A DNA stretch of 6,092 nt from assembly GCA_045595725.1 (NCBI GenBank), contig JAZOAY010000039.1:1-6092 (forward strand), written 5' to 3'. This document shows, one piece after another, positions 1 through 5,906 of the stretch (the stretch's first letter is position 1; the number at the start of each line of letters is the position of its first letter). The notes under the pieces are model-generated. The model did no database searches and was not told where the DNA came from. It saw nothing but the letters and a program-made list of their open reading frames with translations. This DNA is from SIG575 sp045595725 (GTDB taxonomy: Bacteria > Bacillota > Clostridia > Oscillospirales > Acutalibacteraceae). The position numbers and the translations under genes are program-made.

Positions 1-125
1 AGATTTTGGCAGGCCTCGGTCAAATGTATGTTGCAGATGAGCGCTTCAAGAACAACATCGATAAGCACGCTGATGGTACTGCTGCGTTTATCTGTGAAGC
101 AATTACCGTATATTGCCGCAAGTAA
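1..125 (+). CDS. MerR-family transcriptional regulator, TipAS domain, C-terminal fragment
   Basis: This is the last 40 codons of a gene that enters from the left edge; the first complete codon is at position 3 and the TAA stop is at 123-125. The visible peptide contains the segment GLGQMYVADERFKNNIDKH followed by DGTAAFICEAI and ends in YCRK. This matches the end of the TipAS domain, which follows an N-terminal MerR helix-turn-helix in TipAL-like regulators, where a conserved pattern of the form LGxxYVxDxRFxxNID precedes a final helix. In that family (TipA of Streptomyces, Mta of Bacillus subtilis) the domain binds ligands such as thiopeptides and activates drug-response promoters. The DNA-binding half lies outside the window, so the MerR assignment is inferred from the C-terminal domain alone. 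No target gene can be assigned: the next gene has its own promoter behind a strong terminator. Confidence 0.75.
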   Translation, partial: ILAGLGQMYVADERFKNNIDKHADGTAAFICEAITVYCRK

Positions 126-247
126 ATTCCAATTTGTCGAATAGATGACAATTTCCCAACTTCGCTAACTGCTGGACAGGCAGCTATCAAGGAAATGTAA
201 TTCTGACGGAATTCGTTTTGTAGCGGAATAGACTTTCAAATCCCTTT

Positions 248-280
248 AAATCCCTTTGGAGAAATCCAAAGGGATTTTTT
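248..280 (+). terminator. Strong intrinsic terminator downstream of the MerR/TipAS gene
   Basis: A perfect 13-bp stem pairs 248-260 with 265-277 around a GAAA tetraloop (261-264), and the right arm runs into a T run ending at 280. The left arm is preceded by a copy of its own first ten bases (238-247 repeats 248-257, AAATCCCTTT). The hairpin lies about 120 bp after the MerR-type stop codon and just before the promoter of the aminotransferase gene, so it separates the two transcription units. The intervening stretch 126-247 holds only weak hairpins (for example AATTC 199-203 with GAATT 209-213) and no convincing gene. Confidence 0.88.
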
Positions 281-290
281 ACATGCTAAA

Positions 291-322
291 TTCTTTATTT
301 TTAAGAAGCGGTATGATATAAT
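291..322 (+). promoter_or_regulatory. Sigma-A promoter with extended -10 for the aminotransferase gene
   Basis: The -10 hexamer TATAAT at 317-322 is a perfect consensus and is preceded by TG at 314-315, giving the extended form TGnTATAAT. The -35 region is poor: TTTATT at 294-299 with a 17-bp spacer, or TTCTTT at 291-296 with a 20-bp spacer. That is common when an extended -10 carries the promoter. It lies just downstream of the terminator at 248-280 and leaves a 5' leader of about 60 nt before the ATG at 391. Confidence 0.7.
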
Positions 323-390
323 GTGGAAAACCAGTTGTTTTTAGACAATTGAAGCAATATATTAATTAAAAGTAAAGCAGGAGAAGTAAT

Positions 391-1233
391 ATGAAAAATC
401 TGGGTTATTATAACGGCACTTGGGATGAGATTGAAAAAATGTCCATTCCAATGACCGACAGAGTCTGTTTTTTCGGTGACGGTGTATATGATGCCACTTA
501 CAGCCGTAATTATAAAATTTTTTCTTTAGATGAGCATATAGACCGATTTTATAACAGTGCAAAATTGCTTGAAATAGTTTTGCCTTATTCAAAAGAGGAA
601 ATGAAAGAGATTTTATGTGACTTAGTAGGGGAAATGAACACGGGCGAAAACTTTGTTTATTTTCAGGCTACAAGGGGAGGCGGTACTGTAAGAAGTCACG
701 TTTTTCCTGAGGCAACTAAGGCTAATATTTGGATAAATATTTACCACAAGGAAATTCTTGATTTAACAAAACGTGTTCAGCTTATTACAATGGAAGATAC
801 CCGTTTCTTTCATTGTAATATAAAAACTCTGAACCTTATTCCTTCAGTTATTGCATCTCAACGGGCAAAAGAATCGGGTTGCTTTGAAACTGTATTTCAT
901 CGAAACGGAAGAGTTACTGAATGTGCACACAGCAATATTCACATTATAAAAAACGGCAAGCTTATTACCGCACCTGCTGACAATCTTATTTTACCCGGAA
1001 TTGCAAGAAATCATATAATAAAAGCTTGTGAAAAAATGAATATCTCTGTTTTTGAAGAACCTTATTATTTAGAAGATTTGTTTGATGCCGATGAAGTTCT
1101 TGTTTCGTCTGCAGGTGCTCTTTGCCTTGTTGCCGATAAAATAGACGGAAAAACGGTTGGCGGTAAGGCAACAGAATTGGTGGAAAAACTCCAGTCTGTT
1201 TTACTCAATGATTTTCTTTTGCAGACAAAATGA
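391..1233 (+). CDS. dat: Fold-type IV PLP aminotransferase, D-amino-acid transaminase-like
   Basis: The 280-residue protein belongs to the class IV aminotransferase family (D-amino-acid transaminase, branched-chain transaminase, aminodeoxychorismate lyase). Motifs in order: FGDGVY at 28-33; a TRGGG loop at 94-98 followed by R101-S-H103, matching the Arg-x-His carboxylate trap typical of bacterial D-amino-acid transaminases; the catalytic Schiff-base lysine K145 in CNIKTLNL; E177 in RVTE, which contacts the PLP pyridine nitrogen; and NLILPGI at 198-204. K145 and E177 fall at the same numbers as in the Bacillus enzyme. The likely reaction interconverts D-alanine and D-glutamate with their 2-oxo acids in the cytoplasm, feeding peptidoglycan precursors. 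The start is well supported: AGGAGA at 379-384 lies 6 nt before the ATG. It is a monocistronic unit with its own promoter and terminator. The cofactor phosphate region (S239-S240-A241-G) differs from the Thr/Ser-rich Bacillus loop, so substrate range is uncertain and the symbol is tentative. Confidence 0.8.
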   Translation: MKNLGYYNGTWDEIEKMSIPMTDRVCFFGDGVYDATYSRNYKIFSLDEHIDRFYNSAKLLEIVLPYSKEEMKEILCDLVGEMNTGENFVYFQATRGGGTVRSHVFPEATKANIWINIYHKEILDLTKRVQLITMEDTRFFHCNIKTLNLIPSVIASQRAKESGCFETVFHRNGRVTECAHSNIHIIKNGKLITAPADNLILPGIARNHIIKACEKMNISVFEEPYYLEDLFDADEVLVSSAGALCLVADKIDGKTVGGKATELVEKLQSVLLNDFLLQTK

Positions 1234-1239
1234 AAAAAT

Positions 1240-1266
1240 AAAAGTGCGGAAGTTCCGCACTTTTTT
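1240..1266. terminator. Bidirectional intrinsic terminator shared by convergent genes
   Basis: The arms AAAAGTGCGG (1240-1249) and CCGCACTTTT (1255-1264) pair perfectly over 10 bp around a 5-nt loop. On the plus strand the stem leads into T's up to 1266. On the minus strand the flanking A's at 1234-1239 give an equivalent U tract. The plus-strand aminotransferase stops at 1233 and the minus-strand DUF1349 gene stops at 1268, so one hairpin squeezed into 34 bp ends both transcription units. Confidence 0.9.
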
Positions 1267-1267
1267 G

Positions 1268-1876
1268 TTATTCTGCATCCGGCTGCTGACCGTCGTGAGC
1301 AAGCCATTTACATTCAGTAATTTCCATGTTGGTAAATGTGGCTTTGAATGATGAGTTTTCGGGACTGCAGGCATAAATACCGAAACGGATTTTACCCAAA
1401 CCGTTAAACATGTGACATACACGCATCTGCCTGAATGTAACACCGTCATCAGAGCATTCAATGCAATAATCGTCTTCTCTGCGACTGAATCTGTACCACA
1501 TTGATTTTATGTCTGCATCAATTTCTGTAGTTGCCCAGTCAGAATAACCGTTATTGGTTACAACAGAGCCGAGATGTTGAAATTTTTCGTTTTCAAACTC
1601 AATTGAACCTTTTATCCAGTTTTCGCTGTCAAGGTACATTACAATTCCGCATTGGTCAAAGCGGTGTTTGCTTTCAAACTCTGTTTTAACGATGAAAGAA
1701 AAAAACTTTTCATCGGTTTCCATCTGCAGAACAGGAGCATTGTCGTTTCTGAAATGATAGTATGTTCTCTGCCATAAATCTGTGTGAGGATTTGTGATGA
1801 TTTCGATTTTATCAGCAGATATATTATAATCTGCAGGTTTTCTTGTCCATTGCAATTTGTTAATATCAAATTTCAT
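1268..1876 (-). CDS. DUF1349 family protein, concanavalin A-like beta-sandwich
   Basis: The 202-residue protein matches the DUF1349 family (often labelled 'regulation of enolase protein 1'), a concanavalin A-like lectin/glucanase fold of about 200 residues with no established enzymatic activity. Recognisable family segments are DQCGIVMY (74-81), SENWIKGSIEFEN (84-96), the VVTNNGYSDWA stretch (105-115), and GIYACSPENSSF near the end (166-177). There is no signal peptide or membrane segment, so it should be cytoplasmic. The start is supported by TGAGGTG (complement of 1882-1888) about 5 nt before the ATG. It lies 26 bp downstream of the GH13 gene in the same direction with no terminator between them, so the two are probably co-transcribed. 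The fold and neighbour suggest binding of an alpha-glucan or its products, but that is inference. The family identification is good; the function is unknown. Confidence 0.8.
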   Translation of the reverse strand: MKFDINKLQWTRKPADYNISADKIEIITNPHTDLWQRTYYHFRNDNAPVLQMETDEKFFSFIVKTEFESKHRFDQCGIVMYLDSENWIKGSIEFENEKFQHLGSVVTNNGYSDWATTEIDADIKSMWYRFSRREDDYCIECSDDGVTFRQMRVCHMFNGLGKIRFGIYACSPENSSFKATFTNMEITECKWLAHDGQQPDAE

Positions 1877-1902
1877 AAAAACACCTCATTGAAAATCTAT
1901 TT

Positions 1903-3561
1903 TTAATTAAAACTTTTAACCCAATTTACAAGAGAACCATGATGAGTGTTTTCTCTTACTGTTCCAAGCATATATTCGGTTACGGGACCGTTTTTTCTCA
2001 TTTTTTCAAGGATTGCTTCCTGTAGTTCTTCAACGGACATTTCCTCATATGCTTTATTCAGATTTAATGTAACTTTTTCATGTTTCTTTTCTTCATGAAC
2101 TTTTTTGGTTTCTTTTATAATTTCCGCAGTTTCTTGTTTTACAGGTTTTTCTGCAAACTTAACAGGGGCAGGAGTTTTCTTTATTGCTGTCATTTTTATT
2201 GGCGAAGAACTTTCTGCGATAAGTTCAGCGGGAATCCAGATTTCGCCTGTGTTTGCACATACTGTTACCTGAATATGTCCCTTATTTACAGTTGCTTTTT
2301 TACCTGATAATGCACCGACGTATTCTTCACCGTCTCCGCAGACGAGATTCATGTTTACGTCTTTATCAGAATTATTGACAGTAATGATTACGGATTTACC
2401 GTCAAGTGTTCTTTCATAAGCAAAATGAGTGGTTTGAAGTTCCAGTTCCTTATATTCACCGCAGCAGAGAGCAGGTGTGTTCTGACGTATTCTGCCAAGG
2501 GCGGAAATAAGTTTTGTGTAAGGGTTCATTTTAAATGCATCTTTGTAGTCATCATAATTAAGTTGAGGTCTTAATGTATCGTCCGAGCCCTTTTCTTTTT
2601 TTCCTTCAATACCGAATTCTGAACCGTAATAGATTGAAGGAATACCGGGCAAAGTGTAAAGCATCACATGAACAGGGAGAAAATGGTTTTTGTTGTTGAG
2701 CTTTGTATAAATGCGCTCTACATCATGGTTGTCAACAAAAGTATATAGTTTTATGCGGTCTCCTGTCATGTTATTGACATACTTTATTGTGTGTGCAACT
2801 TCAAAATAGTTATGGTCGTTGTGTGCAGAGTATAGTGCCTTGTGAAGCATATAATTTGTTACGGAATGAAGAATTCCGTCGTTTGCCCATCGGGAGTAAT
2901 TCCCGTGAATAACTTCACCCATAAGCCAGAAATCAGGCTTTACTTCATTTGCTACCTGACGGAGTGATTTCATATAATTAAAGTCCATAACATCTGCCGC
3001 ATCAAGACGGATGCCGTCAATGTCGAACTCTTTGACCCAGAAACGGATTACATCGCATATATAATCCCTGACTGCAGGATTATGCTGATTTAATTTTGCA
3101 AGCAGGTCATATCCTCCCCAGTTTTCATAAGAGAAACCATCGTTATAAGAATTGTTACCCCAAAAATTCACATTACAATACCAGTCTTTATATTGAGAAT
3201 TTTCTCTGTTTTGTTTTATGTCCTGAAAAGCAAAAAAGTCACGTCCCGTGTGGTTGAAAACACCGTCCAGAATTACACGTAAGCCTTGCTTGTGACATTC
3301 CGACACAAAGTTAGTAAGGTCCTCGTTTGTGCCTAGTCTTGAATCAAGCTTTCTGTAATCCGTTGTTTCGTAACCGTGTCCTACGGATTCAAAAAGAGGA
3401 CCGATGTAAATTGCGTTGCATCCGATTTCTTTTATATGAGGAATCAATTTTATCAGCGTATTAAGACGGTGTACAGGCTCGCCATAATCATTCTGTTTCG
3501 GTGCACCTGTCATTCCTAAAGGATATATGTGATAAAATATAGCGTTGTCATACCATGCCAT
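1903..3561 (-). CDS. GH13 alpha-amylase-family glycoside hydrolase with C-terminal extension
   Basis: The 552-residue protein is a glycoside hydrolase family 13 enzyme acting on alpha-glucosidic bonds, most like cytoplasmic cyclomaltodextrinase/neopullulanase or alpha-amylase types. All four conserved regions are present: region I DGVFNH (99-104), region II GIRLDAAD (183-190) with nucleophile D187, region III MGEV with acid/base E216, and region IV FVDNHD (275-280) with D280. The (beta/alpha)8 barrel covers about 1-365 and a short beta domain about 370-445. There is no signal peptide, so it should act inside the cell on imported maltodextrins or glycogen. Residues 450-495 form a Pro/Lys/Glu-rich linker leading to a compact 55-residue module (about 498-552) that is not a standard GH13 part. 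The start is clear: AGGAGG (complement of 3569-3574) lies 7 nt before the ATG. It is the first gene of an operon with the DUF1349 gene. The fold and catalysis are near certain; the exact substrate is not. Confidence 0.92.
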   Translation of the reverse strand: MAWYDNAIFYHIYPLGMTGAPKQNDYGEPVHRLNTLIKLIPHIKEIGCNAIYIGPLFESVGHGYETTDYRKLDSRLGTNEDLTNFVSECHKQGLRVILDGVFNHTGRDFFAFQDIKQNRENSQYKDWYCNVNFWGNNSYNDGFSYENWGGYDLLAKLNQHNPAVRDYICDVIRFWVKEFDIDGIRLDAADVMDFNYMKSLRQVANEVKPDFWLMGEVIHGNYSRWANDGILHSVTNYMLHKALYSAHNDHNYFEVAHTIKYVNNMTGDRIKLYTFVDNHDVERIYTKLNNKNHFLPVHVMLYTLPGIPSIYYGSEFGIEGKKEKGSDDTLRPQLNYDDYKDAFKMNPYTKLISALGRIRQNTPALCCGEYKELELQTTHFAYERTLDGKSVIITVNNSDKDVNMNLVCGDGEEYVGALSGKKATVNKGHIQVTVCANTGEIWIPAELIAESSSPIKMTAIKKTPAPVKFAEKPVKQETAEIIKETKKVHEEKKHEKVTLNLNKAYEEMSVEELQEAILEKMRKNGPVTEYMLGTVRENTHHGSLVNWVKSFN

Positions 3562-3600
3562 ATTTTTTCCTCCTGATATTATAAAATATAACTTGAATAA

Positions 3601-3630
3601 ATTATACCATATTTATGACGTGATTTTCAA
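3601..3630 (-). promoter_or_regulatory. Sigma-A promoter for the GH13-DUF1349 operon
   Basis: Read on the minus strand, TTGAAA (complement of 3625-3630, five of six consensus bases) is followed after 18 bp by a perfect TATAAT (complement of 3601-3606). A TG precedes the -10 by one base, giving TGGTATAAT, an extended -10. The position gives a short leader before the AGGAGG site and ATG at 3561. I saw no clear catabolite-response (cre-like) palindrome around it, so its regulation cannot be stated. Confidence 0.75.
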
Positions 3631-3763
3631 TATGATTCAGACTCTGATAATAGATAAAGATGATGATATTACATTTCTTAAAGTATATTCACGCAATTTC
3701 AGCAATGATGCATAGGGATAACGTATAAAATTTTTTGTAAAAATCAACAATACTTCCTTGATG
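3631..3763. other. Divergent intergenic region, no confirmed gene
   Basis: Between the minus-strand GH13 promoter and the plus-strand aminotransferase promoter lies about 130 bp of AT-rich sequence. The only coding-like feature is a 27-codon plus-strand frame (ATG 3632, TAG 3713-3715) without a ribosome binding site. I saw no convincing operator palindrome, terminator or RNA structure here. Any regulator binding site for either divergent operon would most likely sit in this interval. Confidence 0.5.
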
Positions 3764-3792
3764 TTGACATATTTGTGTATTTGTTTTATAAT
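3764..3792 (+). promoter_or_regulatory. Perfect consensus sigma-A promoter for the DegT-PGT operon
   Basis: TTGACA at 3764-3769 and TATAAT at 3787-3792 both match the consensus in all six positions and are separated by the optimal 17 bp. Transcription should begin near 3799, leaving a leader of about 70 nt before the ATG at 3869. Such a complete match is rare for natural housekeeping promoters and suggests strong transcription, or control at another level such as a repressor or the leader. No obvious operator overlaps the hexamers. Confidence 0.88.
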
Positions 3793-3868
3793 CATTTCAG
3801 ACTGAATAATAAAAAAAGGTATAAATGGGACACGACAAAAATAAGACTGACAAAATTGAGGATGAAAA

Positions 3869-5128
3869 ATGGAAAAGTTTGAGAAAAAGGTTTGGCTTGC
3901 AACACCGACTATGCATGGCGAGGAAATGAAATATGTGACCGAAGCATATGAAACCAATTGGATGAGTACTGTAGGGGAAAATATCAATGAGGTTGAGAGA
4001 ATCGCTGCAGAAAAATCACAGATGAAATATGCGGTTGGTTTGTCTTGCTGTACTGCTGCTTTACATCTTGCAGTCAGGCATGCAGGTGAAGCACTTTACG
4101 GCAAACCGGCTATCAGCCATGGTGCCTTGGAGGGTAAAAAGGTGTTTTGTTCGGATATGACTTTCGACGCAACGCTCAATCCGGTGATATACGAGGGCGG
4201 TATTCCTGTGTTTATTGATACGGAATCCGAGTCATGGAATATGGACCCTGTTGCTCTTGAAAAAGCGTTTGAAATGTATCCTGATGTTAAATTAGTCGTT
4301 TCTGCCGAGTTGTATGGTTTTCCTGGCCGTATGGATTTAATAAAGGAAATATGTAAAAAACACGGGGCACTTCTGATTGAAGATGCTGCTGAAGCGATGG
4401 GCGCAACAATTAATGGAAAACAGTGCGGGTCTTTTGGCGACTATTCTGCTGTCAGTTATAACGGAAATAAAATTATTACCGGTTCTGCAGGCGGTTGCCT
4501 TTTGACAAATGATATTGAGGTGGCAAACAAAGCTCGCAAGTGGTCAACACAAGCAAGAGAAAATGCTCCTTGGTATCAGCATGAGGAGGTAGGTTACAAC
4601 TACCGTATGAGCAATGTGGTGGCTGGTGTTGTGCGTGGTCAGTATCCGTATTTAGAAGAACATATTGCACAGAAAAAGGCAATATATGAAAGATACTGTG
4701 ACGGCTTTAAAGATTTGCCTGTGCAGATGAATCCCGTCGTTGACGGTACTGAGCCAAACTATTGGTTATCTGCTATGATTATCAATGCAGATTACATGTG
4801 CAAGCAGGTCAGAGATGACTCTACGGCACTTTATATATCAGAAAAGGGCAAGACTTGTCCGACTGAGATTCTGGAAACTCTTGCAAAATACAATGCTGAG
4901 GGCAGACCTATCTGGAAACCCATGCATATGCAACCGATGTACCGTATGCACGAATTTATAACTCGCGAGGGTAGCGGCCGTTGCAGAACGAATGCATACA
5001 TTGCAGGAGGTTGTATGGACGTTGGTGCAGATATATTTGAGCGCGGCTTGTGTTTGCCGAGTGATAATAAGATGACTGTTGAAGAACAGAAAAAGGTTAT
5101 TGAAATTGTCAGAAGTTGCTTTAATTAA
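3869..5128 (+). CDS. DegT/DnrJ/EryC1/StrS-family nucleotide-sugar aminotransferase
   Basis: The 419-residue protein is a PLP-dependent sugar aminotransferase of the DegT/DnrJ/EryC1/StrS family. Such enzymes (PglE, EpsN, perosamine synthase) move an amino group from glutamate onto the keto carbon of a nucleotide-linked 4-keto-6-deoxy sugar. Visible marks are TNWMSTVGENINEVE at 29-43, SCCTAALHLAV (59-69) in the cofactor phosphate region, IEDAAEAMGA (170-179) with D172 expected to pair with the PLP nitrogen, SYNGNKIITG (196-205) with catalytic K201, and VGYNYRMSNV (241-250). It is slightly longer than the usual 360-400 residues because of extra sequence around 71-90 and 310-330. TGAGGA at 3857-3862 lies 6 nt before the ATG. 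It is the first gene of a two-gene operon with the phosphoglycosyl transferase 20 bp downstream. That context points to synthesis of an amino-sugar for a lipid-linked glycan. The exact sugar is not determinable here. Confidence 0.92.
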   Translation: MEKFEKKVWLATPTMHGEEMKYVTEAYETNWMSTVGENINEVERIAAEKSQMKYAVGLSCCTAALHLAVRHAGEALYGKPAISHGALEGKKVFCSDMTFDATLNPVIYEGGIPVFIDTESESWNMDPVALEKAFEMYPDVKLVVSAELYGFPGRMDLIKEICKKHGALLIEDAAEAMGATINGKQCGSFGDYSAVSYNGNKIITGSAGGCLLTNDIEVANKARKWSTQARENAPWYQHEEVGYNYRMSNVVAGVVRGQYPYLEEHIAQKKAIYERYCDGFKDLPVQMNPVVDGTEPNYWLSAMIINADYMCKQVRDDSTALYISEKGKTCPTEILETLAKYNAEGRPIWKPMHMQPMYRMHEFITREGSGRCRTNAYIAGGCMDVGADIFERGLCLPSDNKMTVEEQKKVIEIVRSCFN

Positions 5129-5135
5129 TTGTGAA

Positions 5136-5151
5136 TGAGGTATACATAATG
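5136..5151 (+). promoter_or_regulatory. Ribosome binding site fixing the sugar transferase start
   Basis: TGAGGT at 5136-5141 is followed 7 nt later by ATG at 5149-5151. The in-frame GTG at 5131 would put this site inside the gene and has no purine-rich sequence of its own upstream. The ATG also gives the N-terminus usual for this family, a few residues before KRLLDLIL. The ATG is therefore preferred over the longer GTG start. Confidence 0.8.
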
Positions 5152-5793
5152 TATCCGTTTTTTTTAAAGAGATTACTTGATTTAATTTTGTCAGTGACGG
5201 CATTAATTGTACTGTCTCCTGTTCTGATTGTTTTGACTGTAACCGGTGCGATTGTTATGAAAGGAAATCCGTTTTTCTTTCAGCCAAGACCGGGCAGAAT
5301 AGGAAAAGACGGAAAAGAGAAAATTTTTAAATTGATTAAGTTTCGCACGATGAGTAACGCCAAAGATGAGGAAGGAAATCTTCTTCCTGATGATCAGCGA
5401 CTCAGTAGGTATGGTATGTTTCTCCGAAGCACGTCGTTGGATGAACTTCCGGAACTTATAAATATAGTACTAGGTCATCTTTCTTGTTGTGGCCCCAGAC
5501 CTCTGCTTGTCGATTATCTACCAAGATATTCACAGGAACAGCGCCGAAGACACGAGGTTCGTCCGGGACTTACAGGGTATGCTCAGGTTTATGGACGTAA
5601 TTCTTTAACATGGGAAGAAAAGTTTGAAAAAGACGTTTATTATGTGGATAATATATCATTTTTACTTGACTTGAAGATCATTATTCAAACAGTAGTTGTT
5701 GTTTTGAAACGTGAGGGAATATCTTCTGAAACGTCGGTGACAATGGAGGAATTTATGGGCAGTGAGCGTGTAACGGAGGAACATGTCAATTGA
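5149..5793 (+). CDS. Monotopic phosphoglycosyl transferase (bacterial sugar transferase, PglC/EpsL type)
   Basis: The 214-residue protein is a short bacterial sugar transferase (PglC, EpsL; catalytic domain of WcaJ/WbaP). It transfers a sugar 1-phosphate from a UDP-sugar to undecaprenyl phosphate at the inner membrane face, starting lipid-linked glycan assembly. The N-terminus has the basic KR motif (7-8) and one hydrophobic segment, about 9-37, with a Ser-Pro break (23-24) typical of the re-entrant membrane helix. The catalytic domain shows FKLIKFRTMSN (60-70), the Asp-Glu dyad D98-E99 in SLDELPEL, GPRPLL (115-120), and RPGLTGYAQVYGRN (138-151). Length fits the minimal PglC-like form without the large N-terminal module of WcaJ. 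The residue normally Asp/Glu/Lys before the MS of the GxMS-GPRP stretch is His110 here. Its partnership with the upstream sugar aminotransferase suggests an amino-sugar donor of the N-acetylbacillosamine kind. No other glycan gene follows within the window. Confidence 0.93.
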   Translation: MYPFFLKRLLDLILSVTALIVLSPVLIVLTVTGAIVMKGNPFFFQPRPGRIGKDGKEKIFKLIKFRTMSNAKDEEGNLLPDDQRLSRYGMFLRSTSLDELPELINIVLGHLSCCGPRPLLVDYLPRYSQEQRRRHEVRPGLTGYAQVYGRNSLTWEEKFEKDVYYVDNISFLLDLKIIIQTVVVVLKREGISSETSVTMEEFMGSERVTEEHVN

Positions 5794-5870
5794 AAGACAT
5801 CCTCTGAATTGTACGTCAGCAGGTTGCCCTGTAAAACCTTAAGCTTTTCTGCATTGAAAGATTCTCCGTA

Positions 5871-5899
5871 AGATTTTGTGACGTTTTGAAACAAAATCT
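5871..5899. repeat. Inverted repeat downstream of the sugar transferase
   Basis: AGATTTTGT (5871-5879) and ACAAAATCT (5891-5899) form a perfect 9-bp inverted repeat around an 11-nt spacer. It is AT-rich and not followed by a T run on the plus strand, so it is a poor terminator. It could be an RNA hairpin in the operon's 3' end or a protein site; nothing decides between these. Confidence 0.5.
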
Positions 5900-5906
5900 A
5901 AAGCCA

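Noticed and set aside
238..257. Tandem AAATCCCTTT repeat as a possible regulatory or CRISPR-like repeat
   Set aside because: There are only two adjacent copies, and the second is the left arm of the terminator hairpin at 248-280; it is most simply a local duplication.
1065..1307. Minus-strand frame of 80 codons antisense to the aminotransferase end
   Set aside because: It lies over the strongly supported class IV aminotransferase gene and the bidirectional terminator, has no ribosome binding site, and its translation resembles no protein family.
2080..2307. Plus-strand Phe-rich frame antisense to the GH13 linker
   Set aside because: The Phe/Cys-rich translation is the complement of the Lys/Glu-rich linker codons of the GH13 gene and has no start signal.
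3637..3987. Minus-strand frame of 116 codons over the divergent intergenic region
   Set aside because: It runs antisense to the start of the sugar aminotransferase and across its perfect promoter, with no family resemblance and no start signal.
5131..5148. GTG start extending the sugar transferase by six residues
   Set aside because: The GTG has no ribosome binding site, while TGAGGT at 5136-5141 is correctly spaced for the ATG at 5149, which also gives the usual family N-terminus.
4838..5203. Minus-strand frame of 121 codons across the DegT/sugar transferase junction
   Set aside because: It is antisense to two genes with intact catalytic motifs, crosses their junction, and its composition is that of a shadow frame.
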